A stretch of 64,000 bases of DNA, taken from the NCBI RefSeq assembly GCF_033807715.1, contig NC_084587.1, positions 20,631,017 to 20,695,016 of the forward strand, in the 5' to 3' direction. A model generated the notes under the pieces. That model made no database searches and was not told the origin of the DNA. It saw nothing but the letters and a program-made list of their open reading frames with translations. The position numbers and the translations under genes were made by a program. Position 1 is the first letter of the stretch. Every line of letters starts with the position of its first letter. The DNA comes from Cololabis saira. Its lineage: Eukaryota; Chordata; Actinopteri; Beloniformes; Belonidae. Shown here piece after piece: positions 55,561-64,000 of this stretch.

Positions 55561-58500
55561 GTTCCGGTGTCCGGCAAAGGATGCTGCAACATGGACAAAA
55601 TTGAATGATCAAATAACACAGCTCACCACAAGGTGGCGGTAATGCAAATTTTTTCTGATCACAAATGGCTAGCAGCATAAACTGAGAAGAAAAAAGAAGA
55701 ATGCAGCAAAAGAAGACAGAGAAGAAGAAACAAGGGATGCTACCTGTGTTTTTGTTTGCTTTTTTATAATATAGCCCGCGGTGGTAGCAATTGAGATGAC
55801 AGAAAACCCCCGCTGGACGTCTTCATTGGTGTAATACGCCAACAAGACCTGAAAAGACTTGAGGTACCATGTATTGTTTTTTCTTGTATTCGCCAACTTT
55901 ATCAAATGTATTTGCAGCAAAATGTTTCTGGTCCTGTTGGTTCAAATGGGTTGAGTTCACATGGTTTATGTTCACGTGAGAGTGTCGAACATAGCTGATA
56001 AATCCTAATTAGCAGAGACACCCGCAACCCCATCCAAGGACTCAGCATGACATCTCACCAGGTGGCTGTTCAGATCTATTACACCATTGCTGTGCTTAAT
56101 CAATGTTCTGCAGAATTTCAATGTCTTATAAAATCCTAATGATTTCCACTTACATTTATTGGTGTTTATGCCTCAAGAAACAAAGGTGGGCAGTAGGGCA
56201 TGTTTTCCAAAGCTAGTTAACACGAAAATCTAGCATTGACACTGTTACATTTGCAGCAAACCTTTTCAAAGTTTGATTCTTTCTGATCTACATCCAATTC
56301 ATAGACAACAATTCAGATCTCCTTACGGTGTGGTGTCCAGCAGCAGGGGGAGAAGGGAGATAGACGTGAAGACCACATGTAGACCTCTGTGAAAAGATAG
56401 TTCTGCTTTTTTGATGGCCTGAGATATGTTTGTTTGTGTCCATGTCTTTTGCTGCAGCCTTAGCTACTTCCATATGTCTTTTATTCCTCTTACTTCCACT
56501 GTCCTGACCAAGTTTTTTTCCTTTAGACGTGTGAAAAATATATTAATCTGTAGTTTCCAGAAATGTGATACGAGTCACGACATCCTTTTATTTTTAATGC
56601 CAGGGTTAATTTCAATGCAGCTTTGCTCAGATGATATTTATCAATGAATATGTTAATGTATCAAACATAGTTCTCAGCTCACACATCCCACTACTCATCA
56701 AACAATGAATACATCACAAAGTTTTCCAGAGGACAAATGCCATTTGTAGTCTGGAAGGATTAGGGCAAAATAAACAAAAACAATGTAAATCGATCATTCT
56801 TTTTTTGTCGTTCCTGTGTGTGTGGGTGTGTATGAAGGTGTGTGTGTTGGGAGGAGTGGGGTTAATTTTCAGATTCTGTAATATCACATAAAAAGCTGGA
56901 TAGCTCATCACTCCAGTACTGAAAGTCAATATTTCTTCCAAAATAGAAATCCATTCTCCCACCTATCCCTCCACCCCTAGTGCGCTTTGATGTGTGGGTG
57001 TCTGGGTCTTACATCAGACATCAGGGTCAAAGCCTGAAAAGGCAAGTCAATTTACAGACAGACATCAGAGGGAGAGGCTTCTCCCGCACAGGTACGGCCA
57101 GGAGAGCTGCAGCAGCAGCAGCCCCGCATCTTCCTCATCTGTCAAATTTGAATGGAACAGACAGCTTGGACAGCTTGGCTAAAACAGGTTCATTGCTGGG
57201 TTCGCTGCACACAACGATTTATGAGACAGAGAGCAGACGGTTCAGCGGCAGAGTCTCGAAGCTCAGATTGACTAAGGTGGTGTGTCCACTGACGGCTATG
57301 AAGGTTTTTGTACGTCTGCACATCAAAGCCCCAAGAGAGCGTGCTCCAACCAGAAGTAAACTGCTTCATGGCATTACCAATTTGCCCATGTGCCTTTATC
57401 TTCATGGCTCTCTAAAATCACTGAGTTCATTCTGAGAGATGTGATAAGGATGAGAGAAGTAAGAGTTGACTTTACCAACAGCAGATGGTCGAGAGTGGTT
57501 GATTTTATAATTTGATGTGCCATAAGGTACACTACACCAATACATGCCTTGTTTACATGCCTGAGGGGTGTATTGGGGTTCAGAGTTGAATAAAGTTAGG
57601 ATTCCACTTTTCTGTTTTGATCCGCATGAGTATTGAAACCACTATGGGAAAACGCAGATTTTTAACTGCATTGAACTCAAATGCATTTTGTCAAACGTTA
57701 AATAACTGTAAAGGTAATTATTCTTTGTTTTGATGTTGAATCGAGAATGAATTGGTTTCATTCATTGGTTTTTGACTGACGCTTTTTCAGAATGGAACAT
57801 ATTCAGGTACAAAATCTTAGTAATGTCTGACAGACTCTAACTCCCATGTATAAGGAGTCAGGTACACACTCCCGGCTGAACATACTGGATCTCTTATGTC
57901 AGCATTCATTTAAAAATATGATCCATCATCCGGAATTTCTGAGATCATGGTCTCTATACCCCGGATGGCAGTTGGACAAAGCTTTACATAAAATACAAAA
58001 AACTGTATTATTATTGGCACACAGCTTCACATGAATCAGTCAAATCTTTTTATTTCTTTGTCTTTTAGAAGGCTTGTTTTACTTTTAGCTGTGTGATGCA
58101 GAATGTACTATTAGAAGGAAGAGGGCAAAGTATTCTCTTCTCAAAAGCCGGGACCTCAAAGCCATAAACAACTCTCCCTGCAGTGTGATGATCAGGCAGA
58201 CTCACATCAAACACAAACATGGATGAAAGACAAAGCACCTCCAACACGGCTCCTGTATGTGCCATTACTTGCAGCAGAGTTCATTAAGCTGACTATGTGA
58301 GGAGAGATAAAGGTCCCTGTGTTGGGGGATTTCCCCCTGCTTGCATACTGTCTGAACATGACTGCAGTATCTTTGAATGCTGCGCAAATGCATGGCTGAG
58401 GGCGTATTCTCACCAGGCCTCAGATCCCAGATCCTGCCGTCTCTCCGCACACAGATGGAAGTTCCTTCACTTCACTCTCTTTTTTTTACTTTTTTTTTTT

Positions 58501-60530
58501 TTTAAACAGCATGCTAGTTAAACGGTACAAACAGCAATGGAAATATGCCTTTGATAGGAATAAAAATTGATTTATGGCTGTACTTTTATCGTTGCTCACT
58601 TGTAGCTTGCTGCCCCAAGCACTCTATCCTGTGGAGAGTTTTTTTTATATTTTTTTGTGGGGGGAGTGAGGAAACCATCTGCTTTGATTTATGACCCCGT
58701 GATTTAAAAGTTTAAGTCTGGTGATGTGTGTAAAATCCCTGAAATCTCTTGTAGGTTAAGTTATGGCTCGGTAGTCCATATCCGATGGTCTAAAAACTAT
58801 AGCTTTGACTTTAACCATGATGTGGCTAATAAATAATAAAAAAAGAGTAAGATGGCAAATGTCAGAGAACTTCAATAACTACAATATTGTAATGCAAATA
58901 AATGTGCCTTTTGCCCTTGTAAAGTCATCAGTTTGCAGCATGGGGCTACATGGGACATCCTGCACTCAATCAGGCTCACAAGGATCTGCGCAGGGCTTCC
59001 GATCCTCTGAGATCCGCACTGGAAACGCTGTTTGTCTCCTACGGCAAGAGGCCCTCCTCCATTGTTTCACGGCTATCTTGACACCCACTCACCAGAATGA
59101 AGGCATGCCGCAATGAACCCTGGGATCTGTGATCCTGCCACCGATAGGCACAGCAGTGCCACAGATTCCATTAAGCTCCAAATTAAAGCAGGCACATCAA
59201 AGGGCCTGCGAGGAGGCAGCATGGAGATGTGACAGGGAGAGGGGGAACAAAATGAGTGAGGGGAGAAAAGAGGAAAAAAAAAAGAAGCCTCATTTACGCG
59301 GTCCCCGAACGTGACAGAGCCTAATCCAAATCAATATCTGTGAGTGGTGGGGTGTTGTTACAATGCTAGTGTGGAACATATTAGTGGAAGATGAAAGCAT
59401 TGAAGTGGTTAGCTAGATGAAATTATGTCTTTTATATCATGAGGCATAATTGGAAAAATCTGGGAGTGCTGGCATACGTTTTTCTCCGCAAATGTTCTTA
59501 TATAGAAACTAGTAACAGTAGTGTTCTTTAGTCTAAGGTACATTTTACAATCTGTTACCTGACTAGGCTTTCTACATGTACAGTTTTCGTCTTTTTGATG
59601 ATAATAAAAGGTGGCAGTGCTACTTACGAGTTGTTTCATGAGGTCCACCCCTGACATGTACTGTATTTAGGAAGGGGTTGAGAGGACGTATAAATGTGGT
59701 AAATTTCAGTAGATTAAAGAATTAGGTTAGCCGTAAAATATATACTGAAAATGCCCTTTATTATATCTTTTATATTTAGAACATTCTGTGGTAGTCATTA
59801 TTTCATACATGATTAAATTACTTCTATATATCACTCAAAACTATAATTTCTACAAAAAGAAATCATATAATATAATAATAAATGTTATTGAAAGGCAAAA
59901 CAATATTAAAAACTATATTCAACTGTAATAAATTCAGCCAAAAGAAACAAAACCTGTATAAATGTTTAACCAAAGAAAATGAAGTGCAAAGTCTTTTTAC
60001 AGAGTTTCTAGAAGTGAATTGGCGTGGAATGACCCACAAATCATTAAATGCAGGAACGCCAGTGAAACTATTAAAATGGAAGAAACACAAACAGTTTCAT
60101 AAAACAGCTGGTTGAAACATTTGTTCAATGGTATTAGCATTATGTGAGGCACATAACTTGCACTCAGTAACATTTACTGTACTCACTTTCCTTCGCTGAA
60201 GCCTTCTTTTTTTTTTTTAAGTCAATATCTGAGAGGCTTCATCTGTGTCATGCAGAGGATAGCGCAACAGGGAACCACTGGGATCACATTGTCTCCTTAG
60301 ATAATCTCTATTTATTTTTCTGTCCAGGGTGGAAAATTTTGCAACTAATCCCTTGGGGTTTTTTTTTTTTTTCAAGTGTTTTATCACTTAGAGAGTCTTC
60401 TCAAGATGTTACTTGTGATTAAGGAAAGGGAAGAACTCTACGTGATATTGTCCGCATAATTCCCAAGGTCTGTCCAGGAACCTCCGCAGCTCAGGCGAGC
60501 CCAAGAAGCCTTGCAGCTCGCTGTGAGCGT

Positions 60531-60554
60531 CTCTCCCTCTCTCTCTCTCTCTCT
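60531..60554. repeat. (CT)n microsatellite
   Basis: About 12 CT units with one CCCT interruption. It reads as alternating Arg-Glu on the minus strand, an artefact. Confidence 0.9.
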
Positions 60555-62613
60555 TTATGGTTTCCTAGAGCAGAACAAGTGCAACGAGAGGTACGGCGCA
60601 GCAGCAGTGAGGGTGGTGTTTGCGGCCCTACAGCAGTCTGGCTGATTACATCGCCACACAAGCGTACCTTCAAAGCCTTCCCCTCCCCACCACCCAGTTT
60701 GACCAGATAAGGCCCCCCTCATGCTGTGGTTCAGCTAGGGGACAGGAAGACACATGAAGGGGTCAACGGTAGTGCCATCTGCTCCTCAAGTACAACAAAT
60801 ACTTGCACGTCTATATCAACAAACTGTCTTACTGTCCAAACACATACCCTGCCCCTGCATGTGGACCGTCTCCTCACACCATAGCTTTTTCAATAAGCTT
60901 TATATTGAAGCGTTTACTGTCCAATACATTCAGGATGTTTATACGTTATATGTTCCATGAGGACAATGTTGATTAAGTCAATATTTTTTCTTTTTTACTG
61001 AGTCTCGGCAGATGACATACTGCTCTGTTCCAGCAGCTATGGCCGTTGCCAGCGGTCTTCATGAAATCCCATTCCTGCACATCGCTAACTGCTAGAGTTG
61101 CCACACTGATTGACAGGAGGCAAAACACATGAGTCCCCACAAGATCCGCAAGTAACAATTCTAAACATGGAGAATGGGAAATGGTTTGCCCGGTGGCACT
61201 TTTGGATGAGCACGCCGACCGCCACGACACTGACACTACGCTGCCAGAACTCCTGACTGGTCCCACAACCTCTGAGCCAACGCGTGAAGCAGTATCAGCA
61301 GCTGTCGCCGAGGCCGGATCGTGTTGCACGCAGGCAACAACGACACCGCCTCCAGGTTTACAGCTCACTAAGGCGACTTTCACAACAGCTTCTCATCTTT
61401 TTTTTTTCATTTTTGGCTCGTCGATGTGTCTATTTGTCTTGTGCTTGGATTTTTTTCTGTGATGTTGATCGCTGCACCAGCAAACACATTACCAAACCAA
61501 GAAGGAGGTAATGACTATCATCTGGGTCTATGTTTAATTAAGTAGTTTCCAGAATGTGCTAACAACCCTCTACTTCCCCTGTCCTTAGTCCTTCACCTTA
61601 AAAATTGCTCTTTTATGACCTTATTTGAAAAGGTGTTTTCCAGTGTTTGGTAGGTAAGACCTGAGGGAGTCTGCCTCTCCGCAGCCAGGGCCCCCCACAA
61701 TCAGAGGATGGATCTAAAGAGTTCAATTACATACTTGGTTCCAAGCATTTGATCAATGAATCGTAAACTTGCCAATACAACAAAGGAGCTGGATCCAGTC
61801 ACCATGCTGAGTAATAAAACTGCGAACTATCAAAGTCAGTTTAGAGACAAGTATGAACTTCAGCGTATAGTGTGAGCTGTTCTCCAAGCATGTGCTGGTG
61901 TGTAGTCAGTGAAACTGCCATGTGGGAACTTGAAAAGGAGCCAGTGAAAACAGAAACAGCTTTGCATAAGGAGAAAAGTTGCACAACAGAGCCTATAATA
62001 CCTGCTCAAACAAACTTGTGACTGATGCATTACAGACAGTTGAAAAGTTCAAGACTGAATAGGATCAGGGGGACTGTGACCAAATAGTCTTAAGGTAATT
62101 TCTCTGGGAGAGGCCTGGAGTTCCTTACCAAGTACTAATCACGCTGTGCTTGGAAAATCATGATTTGTATTTGAACTAATGGAAAACGAATTGCCTGAGC
62201 ATGTTGTCGACCCAAACCCAGGGATTCCCTAATCCAAAGGTACAGACAGTTCAGGATCTGAGACAATTTCTCCTGTTTGGTTTGTCAAATACGGACAAAA
62301 TACAAAGAAGACCGAGAGTCCTGGGTCCGTTATCTGGCATGGGGTTGGGAACCCAACCCCAAATATTGCATGATATCGCAAGGAGATGAGGAAGAAGCAA
62401 CACTAAACACGGACAAGCACATGGATTGAAGAGACCACATAGACTGACGGCATAAAACACTGACACTCGTAAACTGAGGCTGGATGATGAAGAGAAGAGG
62501 GGAGAGAGGAGAAGATACAAACAATCAAACCTGCGTAGGGCTCAAATGTTAGGCCAATATTAGGATGTGGTGAACATACTGCAGGTCCTAAGATGGCTAC
62601 AGAAACAAGTAAC

Positions 62614-62629
62614 TGTGTGTGTGTGTGTG
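62614..62629. repeat. (GT)n microsatellite, short
   Basis: About eight GT units, read directly. Confidence 0.9.
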
Positions 62630-63594
62630 CCTTTGTATGACCATACACATCATGAGCGTGTTTGCCTGAGAGGGAGTGTGACTGTCTGCGCGTACGGTGA
62701 AAGGGTGGGGCATTGAACAGAGGCCCCTCTGGCCCAGACTTGAAAAGGCATTCTTTCATCATTGCTAATCTCCCAAACATAAACATGAGAGCATCCACAC
62801 AGTCTCTCTCAGGGCCAAGGGGGTGACCCTCCCATTACTGGAGATGAGGTACTGCACAAGCACAGGGCTGTGCGTGCTGTTTGTGTTATGCCGAATTGCA
62901 CCAACGGCATCAATCAGCAAATCAGTTTCATAACAGATTTTCAGAGCATTGGTCCGGATCCGTGTTTATGATGGCGAGCCTCGTGTGTGTTCTTGTGTTG
63001 CTGGTTCAACCGTACTTCAAACTAGGGTACGATAACTTCATCGTCAACAAGTGACGATCTATTTTTTTTCCGTAACAACCACCTGAAATATGACTGCATC
63101 TGATTTCCACAGAAAATGAAGTGAAATGCACGTAATTTTGCACACATGATAACAAAAATCTGATATCTGTATCCAGAAGCTGAGAAACCATTTTCAGACA
63201 GAAAAATAAAAAGCTGTTACTGAGCTTACTCAAAAAAGGAGAAGCAAACTGGAAAATGGAATAACTGGGAACTATAATCAAGCTTTTATTGAACTGGAAA
63301 AGTTGCAGCCCATTTGATTGTTGTTGCTCAACCAACAGCAGTCAAACCAACACTTTTACTGCCGCCTTGTCCCATCATCACGCTCTGAGGCAAACACAGG
63401 TCGTTTCTTATGCCAACAAAAGATCCTTTCCTAACCCTAACCAAGTAGCTTTGTCGTCCAAACCCAGAAACCTGGAGCATGGAAACATTGGTGGTGTTCA
63501 ACAGGTAATTTGCTGGGACAAACTGATAGCATACTTGTTCCAGTTTCAAGAAAGTTTGGTTTATGCTCGTAGTTTATGGTGTACTTGACTGTGA

Positions 63595-63645
63595 CCTGAG
63601 GGCGAGAAGGTTCCTGGGTTGAATCCCAGCTCGGCTCATTATATG
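63595..63645 (+). mobile_element. SINE fragment with B-box word
   Basis: GCGAGAAGGTTCCTGGGTTGAATCCCAGCTCGG contains a tRNA B-box-like GGTTGAATCCC in the usual fish SINE setting (GAGAAGGTTCCTGGGTT). The A-box part is not recognisable. It abuts the MITE at 63655, possibly because that element inserted into a SINE as at 13.1-13.9 kb. Confidence 0.5.
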
Positions 63646-63654
63646 TGCAAATAA

Positions 63655-64000
63655 AGCCTGGATTATGGTTCTGCACTACACCAACGCAGAGCACACGCCT
63701 CTGCCGTGACGGCGTCGTGAACCCTTCGGACTTCTCTGTCACTCCATTTCGCCGCGGTGCAGCACCCCCCGCGACCGCTAGGGGGGTGCAATCTTTTTCT
63801 GAATGGTTTATCCGACTTTTCCGGTCACAGTAAATCAAAGACATAAGGACAACTATTGTGCAAAAAAACAAAACAAGAAAAATCACACACACACGGACAA
63901 AAGAGCACGACTGCTTCACGAACCGGAACCGGAAATGCGTTGCTACCAAGCAAACCAATCACAGCCCTCCCGGTCTGCGTTGGGTCTGCGACCTCTTACA
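63655..64000 (-). mobile_element. Harbinger-like MITE, copy 2, cut by the window edge
   Basis: GCCTGGATTATGGTTCTGCA, CTACACCAACGCAGAGCACA, TCACTCCATTTCGCCGCGG and GTTTATCCGACTTTTCCGG match copy 1 (13270-13704) in reverse orientation over nearly the whole visible length. The element has a short CA run at 63883-63895 and CCAAT words near the end. The second terminal repeat lies beyond position 64000. It has no transposase, and stretches of open frame on minus (63437-63958, 173 codons) cross the element boundary and are chance. Confidence 0.7.

Larger units (their letters stand above)
54905..55600 (-). mobile_element. L2-like LINE 3' repeat, copy 3, with internal duplication
   Basis: The minus-strand reading starts at 55600 with TTTTGTCCATGTTGCAGCAT and ends at TTAGACGCTATAT, an A run (T run on plus, 54921-54938) and ATTGA units. 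It matches copy 1 at 28901-29432 from the same first base. It is longer than copy 1 because a 150-175 bp segment is present twice. It lies within the old TIR element. Decayed frames only. Confidence 0.75.
54120..56030 (-). mobile_element. TIR element, GTTTCCAC family, old copy split by two insertions
   Basis: On the minus strand the pieces read in family order. First comes 56030-55601 (CTCACGTGAACATAAACCATGTG, GGACCAGAAACATTT, TATTACACCAATGAAGACGTCC, TTTCTTCTTCT and GCATTACCGCCACCTTGTGG-like text), then 54904-54877 (GTGTGGCGCTACAGCGCAATG), then 54241-54120 (ATGGAGACACACCGGCTGAA, GGTTCCTGTAG). Each piece matches the undivided copy at 54242-54876 or the one at 18177-18596. The gaps are filled by a sister copy (54242-54876) and an L2-like repeat (54905-55600). 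Outer ends are eroded, so boundaries are approximate. Confidence 0.72.
56031..63594. other. Mostly unique non-coding stretch
   Basis: No gene or transposon recognised over 7.5 kb. Frames of 151 codons (56980-57435 plus) and 136 codons (60973-61383 minus) overlap frames on the same or opposite strand and carry no domain. The segment 58910-59240 is complex, GC-balanced and repeat-free, a candidate regulatory island by appearance. The segment 61180-61390 has unusual CpG-containing sequence with open frames on both strands. Simple runs occur at 56811-56850 (GT-rich), 58480-58503 (T), 60356-60373 (T), 60531-60554 (CT) and 62614-62629 (GT). Confidence 0.5.

Noticed and set aside
56980..57435. 151-codon plus frame with Ala-rich patch
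   Set aside because: No recognisable domain; the overlapping frames in another phase and on minus suggest chance.
61181..61462. 93-codon plus frame with acidic, Thr-rich text in a CpG-bearing segment
   Set aside because: A 136-codon frame lies on the opposite strand, there is no domain and no exon borders I can defend. It stays only as a remark in the region entry.
63437..63958. 173-codon minus frame
   Set aside because: It runs through a MITE copy and its flank, and the corresponding region of copy 1 is not open in the same way.

Overview
The window looks like vertebrate nuclear DNA, most probably from a ray-finned (teleost) fish. It is AT-rich and has no bacterial-style gene packing. Open frames are short: the longest is 181 codons and none resembles a host protein. 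There are many simple repeats, and the transposon fossils are of kinds I associate with fish: Tc1/mariner, hAT, Harbinger-like and other terminal-inverted-repeat elements, L1, L2/CR1-like LINE 3' ends and tRNA-derived SINEs. The species cannot be named. I found no intact host gene, convincing exon, tRNA or rRNA gene, CRISPR array or promoter. The window is best read as a gene desert or the inside of a very long intron. Family names are recognised from motifs and memory, not from a database search.

Layout. 1-13 kb: mostly unique sequence, with a 0.54-kb MITE at 6.7-7.25 kb, an (ATCC)n array at 10.2 kb and a Tc1/mariner transposase scrap at 11.6 kb. 13.1-19.4 kb: a dense transposon block. It holds a SINE with a 14-bp target duplication carrying an internal Harbinger-like MITE (13.1-13.86 kb), a fold-back element with about 340-bp arms enclosing a complete 1280-bp TIR element (15.07-17.37 kb), a LINE 3' end (17.7-18.0 kb) and a TIR element (18.2-18.6 kb). 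19.4-26.5 kb: mostly unique sequence around a 761-bp hAT-type element with an exact 8-bp target duplication and a 69-bp hairpin (22.7-23.5 kb).

26.5-31.9 kb: a complete 561-bp element with 25-bp perfect terminal repeats, then a Tc1-like fossil interrupted by two other insertions. 33.0-33.5 kb: a 5'-truncated L1 with poly(A) and a 17-bp target duplication. 35.7-37.7 kb: another TIR repeat and a second Tc1-like fossil. 39-45 kb: SINE and LINE fragments, microsatellites, and a hAT derivative that keeps the start of its transposase and lies beside a LINE reverse-transcriptase relic. 48.2-49.1 kb: a truncated second copy of the 561-bp element between two identical 106-bp flanks. 52-56 kb: a long (TATC)n array, a SINE body, a CpG-rich MITE, a LINE tail, and a nested locus in which one TIR element is interrupted both by a member of its own family and by an L2-like repeat. 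56-63.6 kb: mostly unique sequence. The right edge cuts through a second copy of the Harbinger-like MITE.

Nothing here works together as a pathway. The biology is the order of transposon insertions, and the junction structures (target duplications, nested breaks, the 106-bp flank duplication) are the strongest evidence. Several transposon-poor islands could be conserved regulatory DNA, but a single sequence cannot show conservation.
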